Shown one piece after another: positions 8,354 to 14,154 of a DNA stretch of 64,000 nucleotides (the stretch's first letter is position 1; each line of letters begins with the position of its first letter). Source of the DNA: CAVTWY01 sp963738615. Lineage in GTDB: Bacteria; Pseudomonadota; Gammaproteobacteria; Burkholderiales; Burkholderiaceae_C. The notes beneath the pieces are model-generated. The model searched no databases. It saw only the letters and a list, made by a program, of their open reading frames with translations, and had not been told where the DNA came from. The translations under genes were made by a program, and so were the position numbers. The stretch lies in NCBI GenBank assembly GCA_963738615.1, contig CAVTXI010000019.1, positions 372,001 through 436,000 on the forward strand, written 5' to 3'.

Positions 8354-8782
8354 ATGTTGAAGCTGCTGATTGCCGTTGACGGTTCGCCGCATGCACGCCA
8401 CGCCATCGAAGCCGCGGCGCGCCTGCAGCGCGAGGGCGTTGCCGTGCAGGCCGTGCTGGTGCAGGTGCGCGAGCCGGCGGTGTTCTACGGCGAGTTGGCG
8501 CCGCTCAATCTCGACCAGATCGAGCAGGCGATGCGCGAGCATCAGGCCCGGGTGCTCGAAGACGCCGTCGCCCACGCCCGCGCATGCGGCCTTCACGGCG
8601 TGAGCAGCGAGGCTGCGATGGGGACCGCGGCACACGAGATCGTGCGCGTGGCGAACGAACGCGGGGTCGACCAGATCGTGATCGGCACGCATGGGCGCGG
8701 TTCGCTTGGCGGCTTGTTCATGGGCTCGGTGGCGCAGCGCGTGGTGCACCTGGCGACGGTCCCGGTGCTGATGGTGAAGTAG
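8354..8782 (+). CDS. Universal stress protein, UspA family
   Basis: A 142-residue single UspA domain, cytoplasmic. It opens with the beta-strand MLKLLIAVDGS and ends with the ATP-binding signature GTHGRGSLGGLFMGSVA followed by VPVLMVK, so it is the nucleotide-binding type. The start at 8354 follows a GAAAGGG ribosome site; the frame extends upstream to 8309 without support. The next gene begins at the base after its stop, so the two are cotranscribed. In related proteobacteria such proteins are induced by oxygen limitation through ANR/FNR, which fits this neighbourhood. Confidence 0.92.
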   Translation: MLKLLIAVDGSPHARHAIEAAARLQREGVAVQAVLVQVREPAVFYGELAPLNLDQIEQAMREHQARVLEDAVAHARACGLHGVSSEAAMGTAAHEIVRVANERGVDQIVIGTHGRGSLGGLFMGSVAQRVVHLATVPVLMVK

Positions 8783-10084
8783 ATGAAGCATGCATACGCT
8801 TGGCGATACGGAGCCGTGCCGGCCGTCGGCGCGTTCTCGATCGTTGTGGCGCTGGCCGCCGGTGCGATCTCGATCGCCGCAGCGCAGAGTCCGCCGCCCG
8901 AGCCCGGAAACACGTCCACATCCACGTCCACGCCCACGTCCACGTCCACATCCACGTCGCGGTCCGAGGCCCGGGCCATCAGCGGCCCCAACGTGTATGC
9001 CGCTGGCGCGCAGGTGCGCCCCGGTGCTGATGTCGACGGCGACTTCGTCGCGGTCGGCGGCCGCGTGATCGTCGACCGACCGGTCAAGGGCGACGCGAAC
9101 GTCGCGGGCGGCACCGTCGACGTGCGCGCGAGCGTCGGCGACGACCTGCGCGCGGCCGGCGGCGACGTGACGATCGACGCCGAAGTCCGCGGCGAGGTTT
9201 TCGCCAGCGGCGCCAACATCAGCGTGGACCGCAACGCGCGCATCGTGCGCTCGGCGCATCTCTATGGCGGCAAGGTCACGATCGACGGCCGCGTCGACGG
9301 GCCTGTGCGTGTGGGCGCGCAAACCATCGTCATCAACGGCGAGGTCGGCGGTGATGCCCGGCTGGCCGGCGAACGCATCGAACTCGGACCAACGTCGAAG
9401 CTCGCCGGCGCGTTGCGCTACGCGTCGCCCAACGAGCTGAAGCGCGCCGAAGGTGCCGTGATCAGCGGTGCCGTCACGCGCGAGGCTACCCCCGAGTGGG
9501 CTCGCGACCACGGGCCGATGCACGAGTCGCGCGAGCGCGGCTGGGGCATGCGCGGCTGGGGCGGCGGCTGGTTCGCCGCAAGCATGCTCGGCTTCGTCGC
9601 GATGCTGGCCAGCGGCGCGCTGCTGTTGCTGGCCGTCCCGCGTTTCGCTGCGCAGGCAGCCGAGCGCGTCGGCTCGACGCCGCTTCAGGCCTTCGGCGTC
9701 GGCGTCGCGGCACTGGTCGGCGTGCCCGTGCTGGCGGTGCTGCTGTTCGTGACCATGCTCGGCATTCCGCTGGGCCTGGCGCTGCTGGCCCTTTACCCGT
9801 TGACGCTGCTGATCGGCTACCTGGTGGGCGTGCTTTACATCGGGCAGCGCGCCCACGCGGCGCTGCGTCCGCAGGCAGCCGTGTCGTACGCGACGACGTT
9901 CGCCTTCTTCGCGCTGGCACTGCTGCTGGTGGCGCTGCTGGGCAACCTGCCCTTCATCGGCGGCCTCGTGTTCGCGGCAATCGCGGTGATGGGACTGGGC
10001 GCCTGCGTGATCGAAGTGAACCATCGGCGCGCGGCGCGCGCGGTGGCTGTACCGACCCCGGCCGCGCCGGGCAGCGTCGCCTGA
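8783..10084 (+). CDS. Bactofilin-like (polymer-forming) protein with four C-terminal membrane helices
   Basis: A 433-residue protein. It has an N-terminal signal or anchor segment (residues 10-34), a low-complexity Thr/Ser linker (about 44-60) and a right-handed beta-helix of short Gly/Val/Asp repeats (about 65-225) typical of polymer-forming cytoskeletal proteins. After a charged linker come about four hydrophobic helices (about 265-420). The order places the beta-helix outside the cytoplasm, anchored by the C-terminal helices; this membrane-bound form is common near stress genes but has no settled function. It follows the universal stress gene with no gap and precedes the phosphoribosyltransferase gene by 28 bases, suggesting a three-gene operon. 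The Thr/Ser linker is encoded by a hexamer tandem repeat. Confidence 0.75.
   Translation: MKHAYAWRYGAVPAVGAFSIVVALAAGAISIAAAQSPPPEPGNTSTSTSTPTSTSTSTSRSEARAISGPNVYAAGAQVRPGADVDGDFVAVGGRVIVDRPVKGDANVAGGTVDVRASVGDDLRAAGGDVTIDAEVRGEVFASGANISVDRNARIVRSAHLYGGKVTIDGRVDGPVRVGAQTIVINGEVGGDARLAGERIELGPTSKLAGALRYASPNELKRAEGAVISGAVTREATPEWARDHGPMHESRERGWGMRGWGGGWFAASMLGFVAMLASGALLLLAVPRFAAQAAERVGSTPLQAFGVGVAALVGVPVLAVLLFVTMLGIPLGLALLALYPLTLLIGYLVGVLYIGQRAHAALRPQAAVSYATTFAFFALALLLVALLGNLPFIGGLVFAAIAVMGLGACVIEVNHRRAARAVAVPTPAAPGSVA
8911..8958. repeat. Hexamer tandem repeat encoding a Thr/Ser linker
   Basis: About eight units of a CACGTC/CACATC/CACGCC hexamer in tandem encode alternating Thr and Ser. It is in frame and could vary in length by slippage without breaking the gene. 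Confidence 0.8.
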
Positions 10085-10112
10085 ACCTGCGGATGGTCTG
10101 GGAGGGCAAGCG

Positions 10113-10763
10113 ATGTTTCTGGACCGCACCGACGCCGGCAAGCAGTTGGCGCAGGCCCTGCGCCGGATGCCGCTGAAAGACCCGGTCGTGCTGGCGCTGC
10201 CACGCGGCGGCGTGCCGGTGGCAGTCGAGGTCGCCAACGCGCTCGATGCGCCGCTGGACCTGCTGTTCGTGCGCAAGATCGGCGCGCCATACCAGCCCGA
10301 GCTGGCGCTGGCCGCGGTGGCCGAGGGTGGCTTCGTCAGCGTCAACGACGCCATGCCGGAGTTCGGCGAGGCGACGCAGGACTACATCGAGCAGCAGACG
10401 CAGCACCAGTTGCAAGAGATCGCGCGCCGTCGGCAGCTCTACCTCGGCGGGCGGCCGCCGCTGCCGCTCGAGGGGCGCACAGCCGTGGTCGTCGACGACG
10501 GCATCGCCACCGGCGCGACGGTGCGCGCGGCGCTCGAGCTGCTGCGGAACAAACGTCCGGCGCGCATCGTGCTGGCGGTGCCAGTCGCGCCGCGTCGCAC
10601 CCTCGAGGAACTGCGCCCCTGGGCCGACGACATCGTGTGCCTGGAAACGCCCTCGATCTTCGAAGCCGTGGGGCGCCACTATCACCTCTTCGGGCAGGTC
10701 GAGGATGAAGAGGTGGTGGAGCGGCTGGGTGGCAGGCGCGGGGTGAGTGGCAGCGGCGCGTAG
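10113..10763 (+). CDS. Phosphoribosyltransferase-domain protein
   Basis: A 216-residue type I phosphoribosyltransferase-fold protein. The PRPP-binding signature VVVDDGIATGATV lies at 125-137, with the acidic pair D128-D129. The N-terminal FLDRTDAGKQLAQAL and PRGGVPVAVEVA match the family often encoded beside universal stress proteins and erythromycin-esterase-like genes. The substrate base is unknown and it need not be a true nucleotide salvage enzyme. A GGGAGGG ribosome site precedes the ATG. It closes the probable operon 8354-10763 and converges on the HNH gene, with 85 bases between that hold nothing recognisable. Confidence 0.85.
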   Translation: MFLDRTDAGKQLAQALRRMPLKDPVVLALPRGGVPVAVEVANALDAPLDLLFVRKIGAPYQPELALAAVAEGGFVSVNDAMPEFGEATQDYIEQQTQHQLQEIARRRQLYLGGRPPLPLEGRTAVVVDDGIATGATVRAALELLRNKRPARIVLAVPVAPRRTLEELRPWADDIVCLETPSIFEAVGRHYHLFGQVEDEEVVERLGGRRGVSGSGA

Positions 10764-10848
10764 GTGGCAATTCACCGCTTCGATGTGGCTCTGGAAGTTT
10801 TTGTGCAGCACGGCTTTTGTTGGCTTCTTGGTTCGAATCGTCGGCTCT

Positions 10849-11463
10849 TCATGAGCACCTGCGCCAAGGCCAAAGCCTCAGCACAGGCGCGAGTTCTTTC
10901 GGCAGGCGCGCGGCCAGCCATTCGTGCACGTCGGCGCGGATCGCGCGGCCTTCGAGCAGAAAGTCTTCGAAGCGGCTGGGTACGTACGGCAGGTACACCA
11001 ACGGCATGCGCGCCTCTTCCGGCGTGCGGTCGGCTTTCGCAAGGTTGCACGGGCCACAGGCGGTGACGAGATTCATCCACGTCCAGCGGCCACCTCGCGA
11101 TTCCGGCAGCACGTGTTCGCATTGCAGTTCGCGTTCCTGAAAACATTGGCCGCAATACGCGCAGGTCATGCGATCGCGACGAAACAGCTTCTCTTTCGCG
11201 AACGCCGGCACCACGTCGAATAGGTTCACCTTCGACGCGCCGTGCAGCGCCATGATCGGGTGCACGTCGATCAGCGACTGCCGACCACGCGCAACGTTGA
11301 AGCCGCCACGCAGCGTCGCCAGCGGGCCATCGCCATCGACCCACGCCACCGCATCGCGCGCCACATGCGACGCCGCCTGCTCGAGCGAGATCCACGCTTG
11401 CGGCGTGCCCTGGATGTCGAGTTGCAGCACGTGAGTGTGCGAGATGAAACGTTGGTGGTGCAT
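10849..11463 (-). CDS. HNH endonuclease, last gene of the tRNA operon
   Basis: A 204-residue protein with a zinc-supported HNH nuclease core: C101-x2-C104, the catalytic segment C-E116-H117, N131 and C136-x2-C139. The flanking N-terminal 90 residues are conserved in stand-alone HNH proteins of proteobacteria. A GGAGG ribosome site precedes the ATG, which lies only 35 bases downstream of tRNA-Gln and in the same direction, so it is likely read from the tRNA operon transcript. HNH proteins serve as homing, restriction or mobile-element nucleases; the target here is unknown. The link with a tRNA array suggests a role in its mobility or maintenance, which is inference. Confidence 0.85.
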   Translation of the reverse strand: MHHQRFISHTHVLQLDIQGTPQAWISLEQAASHVARDAVAWVDGDGPLATLRGGFNVARGRQSLIDVHPIMALHGASKVNLFDVVPAFAKEKLFRRDRMTCAYCGQCFQERELQCEHVLPESRGGRWTWMNLVTACGPCNLAKADRTPEEARMPLVYLPYVPSRFEDFLLEGRAIRADVHEWLAARLPKELAPVLRLWPWRRCS

Positions 11464-11498
11464 GGGTGGCCTCCTTTCTACGGGCCTTGGCGTGGTGA

Positions 11499-11574
11499 TG
11501 GCAGCGGCGGTTGGATTTGAACCAACGTCCCCTGCTTCAAAGGCAGGTGTCTGAGGCCTCTCGACTACGCCGCA
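11499..11574 (-). tRNA. tRNA-Gln(TTG)
   Basis: Full cloverleaf: acceptor TGCGGCG/CGCCGCT, D arm, anticodon stem CCTGC/GCAGG with loop CTTTGAA (anticodon TTG), T arm GTTGG-TTCAAAT-CCAAC, G73 and encoded CCA. The first acceptor pair is U-U, a mismatch; the Gln enzyme tolerates a weak first pair. Confidence 0.8.
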
Positions 11575-11584
11575 ACTGAAGTCA

Positions 11585-11658
11585 TGGTGCGGGCGCAGGG
11601 AATCGAACCCTGGCCTGCCGGTTAAAAGCCGGCTGCTCGGCCTCTGAGCTACACCCGC
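11585..11658 (-). tRNA. tRNA-Lys(TTT)
   Basis: Acceptor GCGGGTG/CGCCCGC, anticodon loop CTTTTAA on a GCCGG/CCGGC stem, T arm CAGGG-TTCGATT-CCCTG, A73 and encoded CCA. All stems pair. Confidence 0.9.
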
Positions 11659-11682
11659 GTGATTCGGCGCGAGGCGCGATCC

Positions 11683-11937
11683 TCAGCGCCGATAGTGATG
11701 ACGATTCGCTCCGTCGAAGGCAGCCGCTGCGCATGCAGCAGCGCTTAAAACGACCTCCGAGATCCGCACGGGCACGGATCGTTGCGACCGAGCTTCTCGC
11801 TAAGTTCCTTCGTGCCGTGCACGATGCGGTCGCCGCGCTTGACGCGTGCTTCCGATGGGAAGCCACTTCTGCGTTTACTCGTGACCGTGAAAGCAGTGCT
11901 GATCGTCGCTCTTGTCGTCGTCGATGAATGTCTTCAT
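11683..11937 (-). pseudogene. SEC-C motif small protein inside the tRNA array, frameshifted
   Basis: A GGAGG ribosome site precedes an ATG at 11937 that starts MKTFIDDDKSDDQHCFHGHE and stops at once. The coding signal continues in other frames: KRGDRIVHGTKELSEKLGRN, then DPCPCGS, then GRFKRCCMRSGC, then FDGANRHHYRR. Joined, these give an 83-residue protein with the zinc-binding SEC-C signature DPCPCGSG-x-FKRCC. Each junction needs removal of one base (near 11875, 11757 and 11720). SEC-C modules bind zinc and occur on SecA and many small phage or mobile-element proteins. It separates two blocks of the tRNA operon. Sequence error or real decay are both possible. Confidence 0.6.
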
Positions 11938-11963
11938 GACAGCCTCCGTTGGTGGTGTTGGAC

Positions 11964-12038
11964 GGGTCGTCCGGGGTGGGCACGATCCACCGACCTTCGC
12001 CTTATGAGGGCGTTGCTCTTCCGCTGAGCTACCGGACT
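11964..12038 (-). tRNA. tRNA-Met(CAT), degenerate
   Basis: Acceptor AGTCCGG/CCGGACG (position 1-72 is A-G), D arm GCTC/GAGC, loop CTCATAA (anticodon CAT), T arm GGTGG-ATCGTGC-CCACC with T54 replaced by A. The 3' end reads ACCC, so CCA is not encoded. The anticodon stem lacks the three G-C pairs of initiator tRNA. It could be Met or lysidine-modified Ile. Confidence 0.65.
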
Positions 12039-12055
12039 GCATTCAAGTGAATCGA

Positions 12056-12141
12056 TGGTCCCCTCGGTCCGAGTCGAACGGACACGCCCGTGGGCGCCGG
12101 CTTCTGAGACCGGTGCGTCTAGCCAATTCCGCCACGAGGGG
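12056..12141 (-). tRNA. tRNA-Leu(CAG)
   Basis: Class II tRNA: acceptor CCCCTCG/CGAGGGG, anticodon stem CCGGT/GCCGG with loop CTCAGAA (CAG), a long variable arm with CGCCC/GGGCG, T arm GTCCG-TTCGACT-CGGAC, A73 and encoded CCA. Confidence 0.9.
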
Positions 12142-12152
12142 TACGAATCAAT

Positions 12153-12228
12153 TGGTGCGTCGCCGGGGGCTCGAACCCCGACAAGCCGGCTTAAGAGGCC
12201 GGTACTCTGCCGCTCGAGTTCGCGACGC
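12153..12228 (-). tRNA. tRNA-Lys(CTT)
   Basis: Acceptor GCGTCGC/GCGACGC, D stem ACTC/GAGT, anticodon stem CCGGC/GCCGG with loop CTCTTAA (CTT), T loop TTCGAGC, A73 and CCA. Position 8 is G instead of the near-invariant T, a sign of divergence. Confidence 0.8.
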
Positions 12229-12248
12229 ACGGAAATGCGCATGCGCTT

Positions 12249-12322
12249 GGGGGTGACCGATCGGAATCGAACCGATGTCAGCGGGGTCACGTCCCGCGGT
12301 TCTGCCGTTGAACTACGGCCAC
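12249..12322 (-). tRNA. tRNA-His(GTG), degenerate anticodon loop
   Basis: Acceptor GTGGCCG/CGGTCAC, C73 as expected for His, anticodon stem GCGGG/CCCGC. The loop is ACGTGAC, so position 33 is C rather than the invariant T, and G-1 is replaced by T. The 3' end is CCC, so CCA is not encoded. Charging and decoding may be poor. Confidence 0.65.
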
Positions 12323-12346
12323 ACCCAAACGCACACGCTGGTGAAG

Positions 12347-12422
12347 TGGTCTCGGTGGCAGGTTTCGAACCTGCGACCTCGTGCTCCCGAAACACGCGCG
12401 CTGCCTGCTGCGCTACACCGAG
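12347..12422 (-). tRNA. tRNA-Pro(CGG)
   Basis: Acceptor CTCGGTG/CACCGAG, D stem GCGC/GCGC, anticodon stem CGTGT/GCACG with loop TTCGGGA (CGG), T arm GCAGG-TTCGAAA-CCTGC, A73 and encoded CCA. Confidence 0.9.
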
Positions 12423-12435
12423 ACAGAAGAGAAGC

Positions 12436-12511
12436 TGGTTCCCGCGGATGGACACGATCCACCGACCCCCGCCTTATCAAGACGGTGCTCTACCAACTGA
12501 GCTACGCGAGA
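12436..12511 (-). tRNA. tRNA-Ile(GAT)
   Basis: Acceptor TCTCGCG/CGCGGGA, D stem GCTC/GAGC, anticodon stem CCGTC/GGCGG with loop TTGATAA (GAT), A73 and encoded CCA. T54 is replaced by A (loop ATCGTGT), as in the neighbouring Met and Phe genes. Confidence 0.8.
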
Positions 12512-12527
12512 ACGGAAACGAAACAGG

Positions 12528-12603
12528 TGGCTCCCCGACGTGGACTCGAACCACGGACCTCCCGGTTAACAGCCGGGCGCTCTACCTACCGAGCTATCGG
12601 GGA
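12528..12603 (-). tRNA. tRNA-Asn(GTT)
   Basis: Acceptor TCCCCGA/TCGGGGA, anticodon stem CCCGG/CCGGG with loop CTGTTAA (GTT), T arm CGTGG-TTCGAGT-CCACG, G73 and encoded CCA. All stems pair. Confidence 0.92.
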
Positions 12604-12628
12604 ACGGGAAATCGAACACCGGCGGACG

Positions 12629-12721
12629 TGGCGGACGTGGAAGGATTCGAACCTTCGTACCGGCTCGTCGCCGGCCATCTGCTTTCCAAGCAGTGCCGTT
12701 GGGCCTCTCCGGCACACGTCC
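12629..12721 (-). tRNA. tRNA-Ser(GGA)
   Basis: Class II: acceptor GGACGTG/CACGTCC, anticodon loop TTGGAAA (GGA), long variable arm with GCCGGC/GCCGGT, T arm GAAGG-TTCGAAT-CCTTC, G73 and encoded CCA. Confidence 0.9.
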
Positions 12722-12739
12722 TTTGGGATATTCGAGATC

Positions 12740-12894
12740 TGGCGGATGCGGAAGGATTGCTCGCTTCGCTCGGCCTTCGGCCCGCGACTTCGTCGCGTCC
12801 AACTCGCTTCGCTCGTTGAGCGAACCCGGGTATCGGCTCGTCGCCGACCGTCTGCTTTCGAGGCAGCGCCGTTGGACCGCTCCGGCACTCTTCC
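12740..12894 (-). tRNA. tRNA-Ser(CGA), interrupted in the T arm
   Basis: The 5' three quarters are a tRNA-Ser: D arm, anticodon loop CTCGAAA (CGA) and a variable arm TCGGC/GCCGA, up to the T-loop TTCG. About 63 bases of hairpin repeat follow, then AATCC and a tRNA-Ser-like 3' end with encoded GCCA. The 5' T-stem strand (CCGGG) does not pair with the 3' strand (CCTTC), and the acceptor has two mismatches. It is probably non-functional, or a chimera of two tRNA-Ser genes. Confidence 0.65.
12759..12822. repeat. TTCG-hairpin repeat block inside tRNA-Ser(CGA)
   Basis: Successive hairpins with TTCG-type loops: GGCC-TTCG-GGCC, CGCGA-CTTCG-TCGCG, and two copies of the core CTCGCTTCGCTCG. The first core copy is shared with the insertion in the kinase gene near 7500. 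The block sits exactly where the T loop of the tRNA should close. Confidence 0.7.
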
Positions 12895-12908
12895 GATGAA
12901 CACATTCG

Positions 12909-13001
12909 TGGCGCAGGCGCGGGGGCTCGAACCCCGACACCGCACAGGCGTGCGGTCCTTCTGCTTTCAAGGCAGGGGCCTTACCGTTCGGCCACACCTC
13001 C
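12909..13001 (-). tRNA. tRNA-Ser(TGA)
   Basis: Class II: acceptor GGAGGTG/CGCCTGC with one G-G mismatch at 2-71, anticodon loop CTTGAAA (TGA), long variable arm GACCGCAC/GTGCGGTG, T arm CGGGG-TTCGAGC-CCCCG, G73 and encoded CCA. Confidence 0.85.
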
Positions 13002-13059
13002 ATTCGTCACGTCGTCACAGGCAGCCGCAATCGACCCCTCTGCCACACACCCATGATCG

Positions 13060-13138
13060 TGGTGCCTCGTGCACGATTCGAACGTGCGGCCTCCGGTTTC
13101 GAAGACCGGCGCTCTTGATCCAGCTGAGCTAACGAGGC
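13060..13138 (-). tRNA. tRNA-Arg(TCG)
   Basis: Acceptor GCCTCGT/ACGAGGC, D stem GCTC/GAGC with an enlarged loop, anticodon stem CCGGT/ACCGG with loop CTTCGAA (TCG), T arm GCACG-TTCGAAT-CGTGC, A73 and encoded CCA. It is separated by one base from tRNA-Cys. Confidence 0.9.
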
Positions 13139-13139
13139 A

Positions 13140-13225
13140 TGGACTCGACGGTCGGGTTCGAACCGACGCGGGCATACGCCGTCGGGTTTGCAGCCCGATG
13201 CCTTCGACCACTTGGCTACGTCGAG
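13140..13225 (-). tRNA. tRNA-Cys(GCA) with class II variable arm
   Basis: Acceptor CTCGACG/CGTCGAG, U73, anticodon stem TCGGG/CCCGA with loop CTGCAAA (GCA), T arm GTCGG-TTCGAAC-CCGAC and encoded CCA. The variable region is 14 bases with a GGC-GTAT-GCC stem, and the D loop is of the Leu/Ser type. Ordinary bacterial tRNA-Cys has a 4-5 base variable loop. U73 and the GCA anticodon are Cys identity elements. Confidence 0.8.
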
Positions 13226-13230
13226 ATGAC

Positions 13231-13309
13231 TGGTACCTCGTGCACGACTCGAACGTGCGGCCTCCGGCCTCGTAGACCGGCGCTCTCGATCCTGCTGAGC
13301 TAACGAGGT
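13231..13309 (-). tRNA. tRNA-Arg(ACG)
   Basis: Acceptor ACCTCGT/ACGAGGT, anticodon stem CCGGT/GCCGG with loop CTACGAG (ACG, expected to be edited to inosine), T arm GCACG-TTCGAGT-CGTGC, A73 and encoded CCA. It is very similar to the Arg(TCG) gene, suggesting duplication and anticodon change. Confidence 0.9.
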
Positions 13310-13317
13310 TCTGTTTA

Positions 13318-13393
13318 TGGTGCCGAGAGAGGGCTTCGATCCCCCGCCGCACGCGCCTTCAACGCGCCGCTCTACCAGCTGAGCTATCTCGGC
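13318..13393 (-). tRNA. tRNA-Phe(GAA)
   Basis: Acceptor GCCGAGA/TCTCGGC, D stem GCTC/GAGC, anticodon stem GCGCG/CGCGT with loop TTGAAGG (GAA), A73 and CCA. The T loop is ATCGAAG, with T54 replaced by A. Confidence 0.85.
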
Positions 13394-13402
13394 AAGAAAT
13401 GC

Positions 13403-13478
13403 TGGCGCCTCGTGCGGGATTCGAACCCGCGGCTTCCGACTAGACAGGCCGGCACTCTGACCGCTGAGTTAACGAAGC
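13403..13478 (-). tRNA. tRNA-Asp(GTC)
   Basis: Acceptor GCTTCGT/ACGAGGC with one T-G pair, D stem ACTC/GAGT, anticodon stem CCGGC/GTCGG with loop CTGTCTA (GTC), T arm GCGGG-TTCGAAT-CCCGC, G73 as usual for Asp, and encoded CCA. Confidence 0.9.
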
Positions 13479-13601
13479 GAAAGGAACGAACAACTCGATC
13501 TGGTCAGGAGGTTCCGGCGCCGCCCAACCTGCGGCCATTGCCGCTTCGGGGCCGAGGGAACACTGATTGGCTACACCCGCTCGACGAAGGCTTCTGGTTG
13601 C

Positions 13602-13679
13602 TGGTATCGCGTGCGGGGTTCGAACCCGGCGTTCCCGGATTGAAAGCCCGGTGTCCTGAGCCAACTAGACGAACGCGAC
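13602..13679 (-). tRNA. tRNA-Glu(TTC)
   Basis: Acceptor GTCGCGT/ACGCGAT with a G-T first pair, D stem GTC/GAC, anticodon stem CCGGG/TCCGG with loop CTTTCAA (TTC), T loop TTCGAAC, A73 and encoded CCA. The 122 bases between it and tRNA-Asp begin with a GCGGGTGTAGCC string like a tRNA 5' end but hold no complete tRNA. Confidence 0.85.
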
Positions 13680-13690
13680 ATCGCTGCAAG

Positions 13691-13767
13691 TGGTGCCCCC
13701 GGCGACGATTCGAACGCGCGGCCTGCCGCTTACAAGGCGGCTGCTCTGCCTGCTGAGCTACGAGGGC
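13691..13767 (-). tRNA. tRNA-Thr(TGT), one-base bulge in T stem
   Basis: Acceptor GCCCTCG/CGGGGGC, D stem GCTC/GAGC, anticodon stem GCCGC/GCGGC with loop CTTGTAA (TGT), A73 and encoded CCA. The T stem pairs only if one U in the 3' strand bulges out, giving 77 bases rather than 76; this may be one of the extra-base errors seen in this region. Confidence 0.85.
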
Positions 13768-13916
13768 GAAAGAAGGAGTCCACTTCGGCTGTGCCCGCCG
13801 CGCGAGCATCCGGTCGGATGTGGTCTCGCTGCACGAAGCCGGGCCACGGCCGCGCACATCCCACGCCACAGGCGCACACGCGCATGCGTTCGTGGAGTGC
13901 AGGGGCACACCCGAAG

Positions 13917-13992
13917 TGGAGCGGATGACGAGTCTCGAACTCGTGGCCTCGGCCGTGGCATGGCCGCGCTCTTCCTGCTGAGCTACATCCGC
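13917..13992 (-). tRNA. tRNA-Gly(GCC), first gene of the array
   Basis: Acceptor GCGGATG/CATCCGC, D stem GCTC/GAGC, anticodon stem CGGCC/GGCCG with loop ATGCCAC (GCC), T arm ACGAG-TTCGAGA-CTCGT, U73 as usual for Gly, and encoded CCA. The 149 bases between it and tRNA-Thr contain no recognisable gene. Confidence 0.92.
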
Positions 13993-14042
13993 AAAGGTGC
14001 AAGGCGAGCCCGCGGCCAGTACCGCGGCTGCCTTGCGGCAAC

Positions 14043-14054
14043 TTGTTAAAGAGC
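14043..14054 (-). promoter_or_regulatory. boxA antitermination element in the tRNA operon leader
   Basis: On the minus strand GCTCTTTAACAA is identical to the core of the boxA element of bacterial rRNA operon leaders, which binds NusB/S10 and lets RNA polymerase pass Rho-dependent terminators in untranslated RNA. It lies about 50 bases upstream of tRNA-Gly in the direction of transcription, as expected for a leader of a 2.5 kb untranslated operon. Confidence 0.65.
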
Positions 14055-14115
14055 TCCGCCATCGCTGGCGGCACGGCTTGCGCCGATGCGCGAGCCTGGT
14101 TAAGTGAATGGAGTG

Positions 14116-14154
14116 ACCAAAAACAAAGGCCCGGAACCTTTCGGTTTCCGGGCC
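14116..14154 (-). terminator. Intrinsic terminator or attenuator in the tRNA operon leader
   Basis: A stem of GGCCCGGAA/TTCCGGGCC closes on a CTTTCGG-type loop and is followed on the minus strand by TTTGTTTTT. It lies downstream of the promoter candidate at 14439-14468 and upstream of boxA. It either ends a short leader RNA or conditions entry into the tRNA array. Confidence 0.7.

Noticed and set aside
8321..10354. A 677-residue minus-strand frame opposite Usp, bactofilin-like and phosphoribosyltransferase genes
   Set aside because: His/Arg/Gln-rich shadow of three well-supported genes on the other strand.
11934..12455. A 173-residue minus-strand frame over four tRNA genes
   Set aside because: Covers tRNA genes in sense; typical false gene call with SVAQRKSNALIRRR-like peptides.
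12055..13132. Long + strand frames (254 and 285 residues) across the tRNA array
   Set aside because: They are read through tRNA genes on the opposite strand; the repeated GFEPATS/DSNVRP-like peptides come from T-arm sequence, a known artefact.
13479..13601. A tRNA-like 5' end (GCGGGTGTAGCC on the minus strand) between tRNA-Glu and tRNA-Asp
   Set aside because: No anticodon stem, T arm or CCA follows, so at most a decayed fragment; not annotated as a tRNA.
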